From the NCBI GenBank assembly GCA_009836625.1, contig VXVC01000002.1, positions 62,001-126,000 on the forward strand: a stretch of DNA of 64,000 nt, given 5' to 3'. The notes beneath the pieces were generated by a model, which made no database searches, was not told where the DNA came from, and saw only the letters and a program-made list of their open reading frames with translations. Source of the stretch: Holophagales bacterium (GTDB lineage: Bacteria; Acidobacteriota; Thermoanaerobaculia; Multivoradales; Multivoraceae). Numbering within the stretch: the first letter of the stretch is position 1; every line of letters begins with the position of its first letter. The translations under genes were made by a program, and so were the position numbers. Positions 28,457 to 39,306 of this stretch are shown one piece after another.

Positions 28457-30691
28457 ATGGCTCAGGCTGCTGAACGACCCCGGGAACCGGCGCCGCTGCG
28501 CGACCCTGGGGACGTGGGGATCGGCGATGTCCTGAGCCGCCTCCAGGAGAGCGAGCGCGCCTGCGACGAGGACTGGCTGCGCAGCGTGGTCGACTTCGCT
28601 GAACTGGCCCATCGGGGCCAGGAGCGGCGATCGGGAAAGCCCTACATCAGCCATCCGCTGGGAGTGGCCCACATGCTGGCCGAGCTCAAGTTCGACCAGA
28701 CCAGCGTCGCAGTCGGGCTCCTGCACGACGTGCTGGAAGACACCGGCACGACGAAGAAAGACCTGGCCTCCCGGTTCGGGTCCGAGATCGCGGACCTGGT
28801 GGACGGCGTGTCGAAGATCGGCCGCCACGAGTACGTCCACAGCGACGAGGTGCAGGCCGAGAGCTTCCGCAAGCTGATCCTCGCCTCGGCGCGCGACCTG
28901 CGCGTGATCGTCGTCAAGCTGGTCGACCGCCTCCACAACATGCTGACCCTGGGGCATCTGGAGACGGAGAAGCGGCGGAGGATCTCGCGGGAGACGCTCG
29001 AGATCTACGCGCCGCTTGCGCACCGCCTGGGCATGTCGCGGATCCAGTGGCTCCTTGAGGACCTGGCCTTCCAGCACATTCACCCGCAGCAGTACGAGGA
29101 CATCCGCCGGCAGCTCGACGAGCGGCTCAAGGGGGCGCGGCGGACGATGGAGCGGATCGCCGGGCGGCTGCGGGAGGCGTTGGGCGCGGCGGACATCGAG
29201 GGCGAGATCAGCTACCGGGTGAAGGGCTACTACTCGGTCTACCGGAAGCTGCAGGAGCGCCAGATCGACCTGCCGGAGCTGTACGACTTCCTGGCCTTCC
29301 GGATCATCACGGTCGACGTGAAGGACACCTACGCCGCTCTCGGCGTCGTCCACCAGCTCTGGCACCCGATCCCGGGCCGGTTCAAGGACTACATCGCGAT
29401 GCCGAAGCCGAACCTGTACCAGTCGCTGCACACGACGGTGGTGGGGCGCGGGGGGCAGCCGTTCGAGGTTCAGATCCGGACCCGGGCGATGGACCTGCTG
29501 GCCGAGGAGGGCGTCGCCGCCCACTGGCGCTACAAGGAAGGCCAGCTCGACACGGACGAGAACGACGCCAGCATCGTCTGGTTGCGGCAACTGCTCGAGT
29601 GGCAGCAGGAGACGCCCGATCCGCGCACCTTCATGAGCGCGCTGAAGATCGACCTGTACCCGGACGAGGTGTACGTGTTCACGCCGAAGGGCGACGTGCT
29701 CTCCTTCCCGCGTGGCGCGACGACGCTCGACTTCGCCTACCGGATCCACACCGAGCTCGGCCACCACTGCAGCGGCGCCCGGGTCAACGGCCGGCTGGTG
29801 CCGCTGCGGACCGAGCTGAAGAACGGCGACATCGTCGAGATCACGACGAACCCGAACCGGGAGCCGAGCCGGGACTGGCTGAACATCGTCGCCACGCCGA
29901 AGGCCCGCAGCAAGATCCGCCACTGGATCAATGCCGAGCAGAAGAAGCGGGCGATCGAGATCGGCCGCACGATGCTGGCCAGCGAACTGCGCCGCTACCG
30001 GGTCAGTCCGCGCCGGATCTTCGAGTCGAAGGAGATGGCGGACTTCGTTGCCGCCGAGGGCTACTCCGGCATCGACGAGCTGTTCAGCCGGCTCGGCTTC
30101 GGCCGCGGTTCGGTCAAGCCGGTGCTGCGCGCGGTGCTGCCGCCGGAGCGACTGCGTCACCGCGACCAGGAGCCCGGCCGCCTGCGCCGCGCGGTGAGCA
30201 AGGTGATACCGCGCGACCAGGCGAAGCTGGTCGTCAAGGGCGAGGACGACATGCTCGCCTTCTTCGCCGGTTGCTGCAGCCCGTTGCCGGGCGAGGACAT
30301 CATCGGCTTCGTGACCCGCGGGCGCGGGGTGTCGGTCCACTCGGTCGACTGTCCCAACGTGCGCAACCTGCTGTACCACCCGGAGCGCGAGATCCGGGTC
30401 GAGTGGGCCCGCCGCCACGACTCGATGTTCGCGGTGACCCTGGTCATCGAGACGCGCGACCGCCCCGGCGTCCTGGCCCGGGTGACCGAGGCGATCGCCA
30501 AGCAGGGCAGCAACATCCGCCACATCGAGAGCCACAGCCGCGGCGCCGGCGAGGCGTCCATCGACGTCGTCGTCGACGTCCGCAACCGAAAGCACCTCAA
30601 CCGCCTCCAGGAGTCCCTCGAGAACCTGTCCGCCGTGCGCGCCGTGAAACGCCGCCAGGGACCGTCGTCGTCGGCTTCTGCCACGGCTTAG
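28457..30691 (+). CDS. rel: Bifunctional (p)ppGpp synthetase/hydrolase (Rel/SpoT)
   Basis: This 744-residue stringent-response enzyme has an HD hydrolase domain (HPLGVAHML, LLHDVLEDT, VKLVDRLHNM; residues ~60-210), a synthetase domain (GYYSVYRKLQ, IPGRFKDYIAMPKPN, YQSLHTT; ~240-400), a TGS domain (VYVFTPKGDVLSFPRG), a helical/conserved-Cys region (FAGCCSPLPGEDI) and a C-terminal ACT domain (DRPGVLARVTEAIAK). The synthetase loop reads RFKD, the charge pattern of bifunctional Rel/SpoT rather than monofunctional RelA. It likely follows secF on the same transcript. Confidence 0.96.
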   Translation: MAQAAERPREPAPLRDPGDVGIGDVLSRLQESERACDEDWLRSVVDFAELAHRGQERRSGKPYISHPLGVAHMLAELKFDQTSVAVGLLHDVLEDTGTTKKDLASRFGSEIADLVDGVSKIGRHEYVHSDEVQAESFRKLILASARDLRVIVVKLVDRLHNMLTLGHLETEKRRRISRETLEIYAPLAHRLGMSRIQWLLEDLAFQHIHPQQYEDIRRQLDERLKGARRTMERIAGRLREALGAADIEGEISYRVKGYYSVYRKLQERQIDLPELYDFLAFRIITVDVKDTYAALGVVHQLWHPIPGRFKDYIAMPKPNLYQSLHTTVVGRGGQPFEVQIRTRAMDLLAEEGVAAHWRYKEGQLDTDENDASIVWLRQLLEWQQETPDPRTFMSALKIDLYPDEVYVFTPKGDVLSFPRGATTLDFAYRIHTELGHHCSGARVNGRLVPLRTELKNGDIVEITTNPNREPSRDWLNIVATPKARSKIRHWINAEQKKRAIEIGRTMLASELRRYRVSPRRIFESKEMADFVAAEGYSGIDELFSRLGFGRGSVKPVLRAVLPPERLRHRDQEPGRLRRAVSKVIPRDQAKLVVKGEDDMLAFFAGCCSPLPGEDIIGFVTRGRGVSVHSVDCPNVRNLLYHPEREIRVEWARRHDSMFAVTLVIETRDRPGVLARVTEAIAKQGSNIRHIESHSRGAGEASIDVVVDVRNRKHLNRLQESLENLSAVRAVKRRQGPSSSASATA

Positions 30692-30782
30692 GTGCGGGCG
30701 CTGGTAGACGCGGGTCGGTGGGGCTCCGTAGAGATCCTTGACGGTCGGAAACCAAGTCAAGACGGATCAAGGAGGGAACGGA

Positions 30783-31472
30783 ATGATCGCAACACGTCGA
30801 ATTCACCTGGTGCTGACGGCGACGGTTTGGGTGGCATTGATCGGCGTCTGCTTCGGGCCGGCGGCTTTGGCCGCGAACCCGGAGGTGGAGCAACCTCCGG
30901 CTGCGGCTGGGTCGGTGACGCTCCAGGTCACTCCGAGCAGTGTGCCCGAGAGCGGTGGAGAGGTCGAGCTGCTGGCGATCGTGCGCGACAATCGGGGGCG
31001 GCCGCTGGAGAACGCAAAGGTGAACTTCCTGACGGAAACGGGCACGCTGGAGTCGGGTGGCCGATTGGTCGCCGCCGGGGACGGCGGCGCCGCCACCGAC
31101 CGGCTGACATTGACTGAATCGGAGCTGGCGGCGGTAGAGGAGAACAGCTTCCGGCTCGCCGTGGCCGTCGGCTCTCGTGGCGGATCTCTGGTCACGTCGA
31201 ACGTCGGCGTCGGCATACAGCGTCGGCCGCAGGCGGCCTTCAGGCACGGCCCCGGTGACCTGATCGTTGCGTTCGACGATGAGTCCGCGGGCCTTGTCAC
31301 GAGCTGGTCCTGGGACTTCGGCGACGGCACGACGAGTACGCGTCAGAGTCCGTCGCACACGTTCCCGGAGCCCGGCCACTACGCGGTCACGCTGCGAGTC
31401 GGGAACCGGGTGGGATCGGACGAAGTGACGAGGCTGGTTCGCGTGTTCGGCTCGCCGGGCAATGGCGAGTAG
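30783..31472 (+). CDS. Secreted Ig-like/PKD domain protein
   Basis: This 229-residue protein has a signal peptide (LVLTATVWVALIGVCFGPAALA), one bacterial Ig-like (invasin/Big-1 type) domain (about 40-150: VTLQVTPSSVPESGGEVELL) and a PKD domain (about 155-225) with SWSWDFGDGTTST and PEPGHYAVTLRV. Such modules mediate surface adhesion or spacing. The ATG is preceded by AAGGAGGGAACGG. It is clearly paralogous to the next gene, which has an additional N-terminal Ig-like module. Confidence 0.85.
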   Translation: MIATRRIHLVLTATVWVALIGVCFGPAALAANPEVEQPPAAAGSVTLQVTPSSVPESGGEVELLAIVRDNRGRPLENAKVNFLTETGTLESGGRLVAAGDGGAATDRLTLTESELAAVEENSFRLAVAVGSRGGSLVTSNVGVGIQRRPQAAFRHGPGDLIVAFDDESAGLVTSWSWDFGDGTTSTRQSPSHTFPEPGHYAVTLRVGNRVGSDEVTRLVRVFGSPGNGE

Positions 31473-31480
31473 CGGTTTCC

Positions 31481-31510
31481 TAGACGCTCTTCCGGCAGCG
31501 TTCGTATACT
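31481..31510 (+). promoter_or_regulatory. Candidate promoter between the two PKD paralogues
   Basis: TAGACG (31481-31486), 18 bases, then TATACT (31505-31510). The predicted start of transcription is only a few bases before the ATG at 31521, so the mRNA would be nearly leaderless. Confidence 0.35.
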
Positions 31511-31520
31511 GATTCGAGAG

Positions 31521-32453
31521 ATGGAAACACGGCGCCGATTCCTGCCAGCCGCCATGGCCGCCAGCATGTTGCTGGCGGTCTTCGCGGCGTGTGACAAGAC
31601 GAGTCCGGTTGCCCCGTCGGGGACGCTGATCACGATCAGTGCGAATCCGGACCGGATCCCCTCGGACGGGAGCGCCGAGATCCGGGTCGTCGCGCTCAGG
31701 CCGAACGGAACGCCGGTCAGCCGCGGCACGTTGATCCGTCTCACGACGACGCTTGGCACGATTCCGCCCAGTGTCGGCGTCGACGACCGCGGAGAAGCAC
31801 TGGCGATGCTGGAGGCTGACGGCCAGTTCGGTGTCGCCACGGTGTCGGCCAACACCGGCGGTTCCGAGACCGCGACGATCGACGTGCAGCTCGGTCTCTC
31901 GCCGGCTTCGGTCACCGTGCAGGTGACGCCGAACAGCGTGCCCGAAACCGGGGGCGAGGCCGATCTGCTGGCGATCGTCCGTGACGACCGCGGCCAGCCG
32001 CTCGAGAAGGCGGAGGTCAACTTCCGGACCGAGATCGGCACGCTCGATTCGGGCGGCGGGCTGATCTCGACTGCCGCGGACGGGACGGTGTCGGACCGGC
32101 TCGTCGTCACTTCGGGTGATCTCGACACGGTGTCGGGAGACAGCTTCGAGGTCGGCGTGGACGTCGGCAGCGGCGCCGGCCAGCTCGTCACGACGAACGT
32201 CAGCGTCGCGATTCAGCGATTGCCGCGGGCCGACTTCACCTTCAACACCCGCAATCTGCTGGTTGCCTTCGAGGACACGACGGACGGCCGCACGACGAGC
32301 TGGCTGTGGACCTTCGGCGACGGCAACACGAGCACGCGCCAGAACCCGACGCACACGTATGACGAGCCGGGCACCTACGCGGTCACCTTCCGGGCCACCA
32401 ACTCGCTCGGTTCGGACGAAGTGACGAAGTTCGTTCAGGTCACGGGCCAGTAG
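31521..32453 (+). CDS. Lipoprotein with two Ig-like domains and a PKD domain
   Basis: This 310-residue protein has a lipoprotein signal (AAMAASMLLAVFAAC), two tandem Ig-like domains (about 37-130 and 131-235) and a C-terminal PKD domain with SWLWTFGDGNTSTRQNP and DEPGTYAVTFRATNSLGSDE. From the second Ig-like domain onward it aligns with the preceding gene nearly throughout (VTVQVTPNSVPETGGEADLL against VTLQVTPSSVPESGGEVELL), so the two arose by tandem duplication. It is probably displayed on the outer membrane. Confidence 0.86.
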   Translation: METRRRFLPAAMAASMLLAVFAACDKTSPVAPSGTLITISANPDRIPSDGSAEIRVVALRPNGTPVSRGTLIRLTTTLGTIPPSVGVDDRGEALAMLEADGQFGVATVSANTGGSETATIDVQLGLSPASVTVQVTPNSVPETGGEADLLAIVRDDRGQPLEKAEVNFRTEIGTLDSGGGLISTAADGTVSDRLVVTSGDLDTVSGDSFEVGVDVGSGAGQLVTTNVSVAIQRLPRADFTFNTRNLLVAFEDTTDGRTTSWLWTFGDGNTSTRQNPTHTYDEPGTYAVTFRATNSLGSDEVTKFVQVTGQ

Positions 32454-32464
32454 ACCGCCGGGCC

Positions 32465-32672
32465 GTGGCCGCCGGGGAGCGTCCGACTTCGCCGAAGCCG
32501 ACGGTGACGATCGGCGAGTTGTACCTGGCTCAGGGCCACCGCAGGGAGGCGATCGCGATCTTCCAGCGCGTGCTTTCGGCCGAGCCGGCCAACCGGCGGG
32601 CCCGCGAGGCGCTCGAGCGACTGGGAGTGCTTCCGGCGCGGGCTACAATCCGCGCCCGGGAGGTGCCGGACC

Positions 32673-32683
<11 letters not shown>
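32465..32683 (+). CDS. Small TPR-like protein
   Basis: This 72-residue product has one and a half tetratricopeptide-like helices (TIGELYLAQGHRREAIAIF then RVLSAEPANRRAREALERLG). It starts at GTG 12 bases after the lipoprotein stop and its 3' end overlaps accB by 11 bases. The TPR consensus (LYxxQGxxxEAIxxFxxxL...P.N..A...L) is clear, so I take it as real despite its size. It would be a protein-protein interaction module; partner unknown. Confidence 0.65.
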
Positions 32684-34518
<1,835 letters not shown>

Positions 34519-34522
<4 letters not shown>

Positions 34523-35217
34523 CCGCTCGTCGACCGGTGGTGCGTCCCCCGGCGAACCGCCTCTACGCGATCGTCGATACGGGTTTCTTCGGCTCCGAAC
34601 CGGCGGCCTTGGCAGGTGCGGTTCGCACCCTCTTCGACTGCGGCGTCCGGTGGATTCAGCTTCGCGCGAAGGGGTTGCCGGACCTCGCCGCGTGGCGGTT
34701 GGCCGAGGCCGTGGGCCAGGTGCTCGAGGAGGCCTCGGACGCGGACAGCGAAGAGGACGCGCCGTTGCTGTGGATCAACGACAACGCCGCGATCGCGTCG
34801 GCGCTTCTGGCGAGCGGTGCGCGCGCCGGTCTTCGGATCGGTCTCCATCTCGGCCAGGACGACCTGCCGCCCGCGGCGGCGCGGCTGTCGATTCCTCCTT
34901 CATGTCCGATCGGCCGCTCGACCCACGGCCGCGCGCAGGCAGTAGAGGCGGACAGCGACACCGCCGTCGACGCGCTGGCCATCGGCCCGGTGTTCGGGAC
35001 GGCGACGAAGGAACGCCCCGACCCGGTGGTCGGGCTTGCCGGCGTCGCCGAGGCGCGCGAGGTCACGTCGAAGCCCCTGATCGGGATCGGCGGCATCGAC
35101 GCCGAGCGGGCGCCCCGTGTCATCGAGGCCGGCGCTGACGGGGTGGCCGTCGTCTCGGCCCTCGATCCTGGGGATCTCGCCGCCTCCTGCCGACGCCTGC
35201 TGCGAGCGCTCGCCTGA
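34519..35217 (+). CDS. thiE: Thiamine-phosphate synthase-like protein
   Basis: This 232-residue TIM-barrel protein has RLYAIVD, GVRWIQLRAKG, WINDNAAIA, GLHLGQDDLP, IGRSTH, DALAIGPVFGTATKE and PLIGIGGI, the ThiE succession of motifs. ThiE couples HMP-PP with THZ-P to give thiamine phosphate. An acidic insertion (SDADSEEDAP) lies before the WIND motif. TenI-type paralogues share the fold, so the catalytic assignment is likely but not certain. It is coupled to accC; no TPP riboswitch is seen. A family-B repeat follows 8 bases after the stop. Confidence 0.88.
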
Positions 35218-35225
35218 AACCGCTG

Positions 35226-35292
35226 GGTGCGCGGGTCTTCTGACCCGCTGCCGCCGCAGGCGGCCAGTAGAAACGCCGCCGGCAAAGCCGGC
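35226..35292 (+). repeat. Dispersed hairpin repeat, family B, copy 3
   Basis: The 39-base core is shared with copies at 8446 and 14356 (second loop GCA). It is followed by GCCGGC-AAA-GCCGGC as third hairpin. It sits between thiE and the cytochrome-barrel gene. A GTG inside it is in frame with the downstream gene, but the TTG at 35326 is a better start because it begins a signal peptide. Confidence 0.85.
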
Positions 35293-35325
35293 GACCGCAT
35301 TCTCGCGCTGTTACGCTGGGCGCTG

Positions 35326-36408
35326 TTGAAAACGCTTCCCCGTTTGAGCGCGGTCCTGCCCCTGCTGTGGTTGCCGACGTTGGCCCTGGCCCAGCCGGCG
35401 AACGACGCGGAGCTTTACACCCGCGCCTGCGCCGCCTGTCACGGCGACGACGGTCGGGGCCGGTCGCAGCGGGAGGTCGGCTTCGAGACGCCGCTGCCCG
35501 ACTTCACCGACTGCGAGTTCGCCTCGCGGGAGCCGGACCCCGACTGGTACGCCGTGGTCCACGAGGGCGGTCCCGTCCGGGCCTTCGACCGGATGATGCC
35601 GGCGTTCGGCGCCAAGCTGGGGGAAGCGGAGATCTACGCGATCCTCCGCCATGTGCGGACGTTCTGCGTCAACGACACCTGGCCCCGGGGCGAGTTCAAT
35701 CTGCCGCGGCCGCTGTTCACCGAGAAGGCGTTCCCGGAGGACGAGATCGTCGTCACCGTGCTCGCCGACACGGACGGCGGCGGGGGTACGGAGACCGAGT
35801 TCCTGTACGAGAAGCGGTTCGGCCCGCGGGGGATGATCGAGGTCGCGGTGCCGGTCGAAAGCGGCGGCGGCGCGGGGAGCGGCTTCGACCTGGGCGACCT
35901 GGCGCTCGGCTACAAGCACACGGTTCACCATGACCTGCGGCGCGGCTCGATCTTCAGCCTGGGCGCCGAGGCGGTGCTGTTGCGGACGGAAGGCGACGAA
36001 GGCTCGGACGATCGCGTCACCGTGTTCGAACCGTACGCGGCCTACGGGCATCTCCTCCCCGGCGACGCCTTCCTCCAGTTCCAGGCCCTGGGCGAGATCG
36101 CCGTGGACGGCGACGCCGGCGACAAGGCGGAACTGCGGATGACGATCGGGCGCACGTGGACCGAGGGCGAGTTCGGGCGGGCGTGGACGCCGATGCTCGA
36201 AGTCCTGGCGGAGCGCGGTCTGACCTCGGGGGCGTCGGTCGAGGTCGACCTGGCGCCGCAGGTGCAGGTGAGCCTGAACACCCGGCAGCACATCCTGCTC
36301 AACGCGGGCCTCCGCTTCCCGCTCGACGACGACGAAGACCGGGGCGTGCAGGCGGTGGTCTACCTGCTCTGGGACTGGTTCGATGGGGGGTTTCTGGATG
36401 GCTGGTGA
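35326..36408 (+). CDS. Cytochrome c domain fused to an outer-membrane beta-barrel
   Basis: A signal peptide (AVLPLLWLPTLALA) is followed by a monohaem cytochrome c domain: CAACH at 35-39 and the probable axial Met in DRMMPAFG. After residue ~120 comes a ~230-residue beta-rich region with alternating strands and turns (LADTDGGGGTETEFLYEKRF, LALGYKHTVHHDLR, LLWDWFDGGFLDGW), resembling the porin-like barrel of putative metal/phenol-pathway MetA-type proteins. An electron-carrying domain tethered to an outer-membrane barrel is unusual. Its stop overlaps the pentahaem cytochrome by 11 bases, so they are coupled. Confidence 0.82.
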   Translation: MKTLPRLSAVLPLLWLPTLALAQPANDAELYTRACAACHGDDGRGRSQREVGFETPLPDFTDCEFASREPDPDWYAVVHEGGPVRAFDRMMPAFGAKLGEAEIYAILRHVRTFCVNDTWPRGEFNLPRPLFTEKAFPEDEIVVTVLADTDGGGGTETEFLYEKRFGPRGMIEVAVPVESGGGAGSGFDLGDLALGYKHTVHHDLRRGSIFSLGAEAVLLRTEGDEGSDDRVTVFEPYAAYGHLLPGDAFLQFQALGEIAVDGDAGDKAELRMTIGRTWTEGEFGRAWTPMLEVLAERGLTSGASVEVDLAPQVQVSLNTRQHILLNAGLRFPLDDDEDRGVQAVVYLLWDWFDGGFLDGW

Positions 36409-38065
36409 TGTTCGGTTCCGCTTGCGTCTCGCGGGCCGCCGGCTGGCGCCGGCGCTGCTCGGGCTCCTGGTGTCGTCCGTGGCGGGTGCGCAGGGTCCGG
36501 CGCCTGCCGCGGCGCCCGTGTTCGAGACGTCGGACCAGTGCATCGCCTGTCACAGCAACCTGACGGACGCGGACGGCCAGGACGTCTCGATCGGTCACGC
36601 CTGGCGGGCGACGATGATGGCCAACTCGGCGCGCGACCCATACTGGCAGGCGGCCGTGCGGCGCGAAGTGATGGACCAGCCGGAGCATCAGGCGGCGATC
36701 GAGGACACCTGTTCCACCTGCCACATGCCGATGGCGAGAACGGCGGCGAAGGCCGCAGGCGGGCTCGGCGAGGTGTTCGCGCATCTGGGCCCGGATGCCG
36801 GAGTGGGACCGGACGTGGCGGCCGCCCTCGACGGCGTTTCCTGCACCGTCTGCCACCAGATCCGCCCGGACAACCTGGGCGAACACGAGAGCTTCGACGG
36901 CGGCTTTCTCGTGGGCGGTCCCGAGGCGGGCGTGGCGACCGCCTTCGGACCGTTCGACGACGTGGACGAGGGGCTGCAGCGGATCATGGAGTCCGCCTCC
37001 GGCTTCCGGCCGGCGGCCGGCGCGCACATCCAGGAGTCGGAGCTCTGCGCCACCTGCCACACCCTGTTCACGACCGCGCTCGACGAGGAGGGCCGTGAGG
37101 TCGGGCGGCTTCCCGAGCAGGTGCCGTACCTCGAGTGGCTCAACAGCGGCTACCGCGGTGACCAGAGCTGCCAGGACTGCCATATGCCGGTGGCGGCGGA
37201 GGCGCCGATCTCGTCGGTGCTGGGTGAGCAGCGGGAGGGACTCTCGCTTCACGCCTTTCGCGGCGGCAACGCCTTCATGCTGCGGCTGCTCAACCGGTAC
37301 CGGCACGAGCTGAACGTGACGGCGCCGGCCGACGAACTCGAAGCGTCGGCGGCGCGGACGGCCGAGCACCTCCGCAACGACACGGCGAAGATCGACCGTA
37401 TCGATCTGCGTCTCGGGTCCGGAGAAGTCGTCGTCGACGTCGTGGTCCGGAACCTGGCCGGCCACAAGCTGCCGACCGCCTACCCGTCGCGCCGGGCCTG
37501 GCTCCACCTGACGCTGCGCGACCAGGACGGCGCCGTGCTCTTCGAGTCGGGGGCGATGCGGCCGGACGGATCGATCGCCGGCAACGACGCCGACGCCGAC
37601 CCGGGCGCCTTCGAGCCGCACCACGCGGAGATCTCGGCGCCCGGCCAGGTCCAGATCTACGAGTCGATCATCGTCGACCACGCGGACCGGGTGACGACGG
37701 CGCTGCTGCGGGGCGTCCGCTACGCGAAGGACAACCGCTTGCTGCCGGACGGCTTCGACAAGGGGTCGGCGCCCGGCGACGTCGCGGTGCTCGGAGCGGC
37801 CGTCGGCGACCCGGACTTCGAAGCCGGGAGCGACACGGTTCGCTACCGCGTCCCGGTCGGCTCCGACGTCTCCTCTGTCGCCGTGTCGGCCCGCCTCCTG
37901 TTCCAGACGATCGGCTATCGCTGGGCCCGCAACCTGGCCGACTACGACGCCTTCGAGACGAACCGATTCGTCGGCTACTACGAAGCGAACGCCGCGGAGT
38001 CGGCGGTCGTTCTGGCCAGGGCGGAAGCGGAGGCGCGGCTGATTCGGACGGAGGATCGCCAATAG
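36398..38065 (+). CDS. Pentahaem c-type cytochrome, secreted
   Basis: This 555-residue exported protein (signal LAPALLGLLVSSVAGAQ) has five CxxCH haem-attachment sites: CIACH, CSTCH, CTVCH, CATCH and CQDCH, all in the N-terminal half. The C-terminal ~250 residues are haem-free and beta-rich (VVVDVVVRNLAGHKLPTAYP). The NLAGHKLPT phrase is common in multihaem cytochrome-associated proteins. With the cytochrome-barrel protein it would form a periplasm-to-surface electron conduit or a periplasmic redox pair. Maturation would need the Ccm system encoded 7-13 kb downstream. Electron acceptor unknown. Confidence 0.88.
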   Translation: MAGDVRFRLRLAGRRLAPALLGLLVSSVAGAQGPAPAAAPVFETSDQCIACHSNLTDADGQDVSIGHAWRATMMANSARDPYWQAAVRREVMDQPEHQAAIEDTCSTCHMPMARTAAKAAGGLGEVFAHLGPDAGVGPDVAAALDGVSCTVCHQIRPDNLGEHESFDGGFLVGGPEAGVATAFGPFDDVDEGLQRIMESASGFRPAAGAHIQESELCATCHTLFTTALDEEGREVGRLPEQVPYLEWLNSGYRGDQSCQDCHMPVAAEAPISSVLGEQREGLSLHAFRGGNAFMLRLLNRYRHELNVTAPADELEASAARTAEHLRNDTAKIDRIDLRLGSGEVVVDVVVRNLAGHKLPTAYPSRRAWLHLTLRDQDGAVLFESGAMRPDGSIAGNDADADPGAFEPHHAEISAPGQVQIYESIIVDHADRVTTALLRGVRYAKDNRLLPDGFDKGSAPGDVAVLGAAVGDPDFEAGSDTVRYRVPVGSDVSSVAVSARLLFQTIGYRWARNLADYDAFETNRFVGYYEANAAESAVVLARAEAEARLIRTEDRQ

Positions 38066-38120
38066 ACGAAACCAGCCCTCTGGCAGCCGGGCTCGCGAAG
38101 ACAACGAAAGGAGAAGTAGC

Positions 38121-39257
38121 GTGACCAGTAGCTCCGTTGGAAGGAAACGAAGCAACTGCCTTGGGGCGCTAGCGTCGCTGAGTCTGGCTCTTTCGTCGCC
38201 TCTGGCGGCTCAGGATGAAGGCGGTGCGTTGGCGGGAACGTCGGTCCGTATCCATGGTGGGCATGTCCTGGACATCGATGCCGCCGGCAAGGAGGACATC
38301 GAGTCGATCGTCGTCGACGCCGGCGACTCGCGGCTGGCCGGTGTGGCGGCGCCGGACCCGACCGGAATTGCGTCGCCGGCCTCGACGGAGTACAGCTACG
38401 ACGACGGTACACCCGAGGCGTTTACCCGCATCACCGGCGCGCATGATCAGGAGTACGCGCAGCGATTCCGCTTGCCTCGCACGGGCAGCGTCACGTCCGT
38501 GACGGCGTGCTTTGGTCGTGAACCGGACGACGACAATGCCGACGTGACGTTCGTCCTGACCTTCTACCGTGACTCCGGTGGGCGGCCCGGCAGTCCGTTG
38601 GCCGGGTACTCGGCCACCATTTCCGGTTTGGCGAGAGGCCGGGGGACCTGTGGCGTGATCAACCGTGGCGACATCACCGCGCAGCGGCTCGATGGCGGCG
38701 ACGTGTGGCTGGGCGTTCAGTGGCCGAACTCGAGTGGCAAGGGTTTCGCCGAGGATCGCAACGGGCCGGGAGGTACGAGGAACTTCTGGCGCTACCGATC
38801 CTCGTCGCAAGGTCCGTGGAGTTCATGGAACGCCGAAACGGTGGCTGCCGCGTACTTCCTGCGCCTGGGCGTGGACCATGAGGCAACCACCCCCCTTCCT
38901 CCGGCGTCAGGCTGCACGCCGACGACGACGCTGCTTCAGTTCGATGGCGACTATGAGATCAGCATGTGTTACCGCACGCCCGACGGGCAGGTGGACCAGG
39001 CGAAGAGCGGCATCTGGGCCTCGGGCGAATCCGGATTGCTTTGGTTCTTCGATCGGGACAACGCGGAAGTGCTGGTCAAGGTCCTCGACGGTTGCTCACA
39101 GAACGGTCACCGCTGGGTTTTCGTCGCACCCGTCACGACTCTGGAGTTCAACCTCCTGGTGACGGCTCCGGACGGCACGACGTGGAGGCACGGCAACGTG
39201 CAGGGAGTGACCGCGTCCACCAGGAGCGACACGCAAGCGTTCATGTGCTCGCAGTAG
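38121..39257 (+). CDS. Secreted protein with Acidobacteria-type C-terminal module
   Basis: This 378-residue protein has a signal peptide (LGALASLSLALSSPLAAQ), a central beta-sandwich-like region (about 90-260; YSYDDGTPEAFTRITG, SVTACFGREPDDDNADVTFV) and a C-terminal domain (about 265-378) of the form SGLLWFFDRDNAEVLVKVLDGC...GHRWVFVAPVTTLEF. I recall that module as recurrent in secreted proteins of Acidobacteriota, usually with SGLFWFF and KVLDGC. The start is GTG after AAAGGAGAAG. It stands alone after the cytochrome pair. Function unknown. Confidence 0.8.
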   Translation: MTSSSVGRKRSNCLGALASLSLALSSPLAAQDEGGALAGTSVRIHGGHVLDIDAAGKEDIESIVVDAGDSRLAGVAAPDPTGIASPASTEYSYDDGTPEAFTRITGAHDQEYAQRFRLPRTGSVTSVTACFGREPDDDNADVTFVLTFYRDSGGRPGSPLAGYSATISGLARGRGTCGVINRGDITAQRLDGGDVWLGVQWPNSSGKGFAEDRNGPGGTRNFWRYRSSSQGPWSSWNAETVAAAYFLRLGVDHEATTPLPPASGCTPTTTLLQFDGDYEISMCYRTPDGQVDQAKSGIWASGESGLLWFFDRDNAEVLVKVLDGCSQNGHRWVFVAPVTTLEFNLLVTAPDGTTWRHGNVQGVTASTRSDTQAFMCSQ

Positions 39258-39306
39258 CGAGCCGCGTGCTAGCCTGCTGAATTCGACAAAACGGTGGGGG
39301 TGGCCC

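Noticed and set aside
28130..30760. Very long open frame antisense to rel (876 codons)
   Set aside because: It mirrors the codon-position GC bias of the real gene on the other strand; no domain, signal or ribosome binding site is visible.
34897..34945. TPP riboswitch near thiE
   Set aside because: No thi-box sequence was found in or before the gene, which is coupled to accC.
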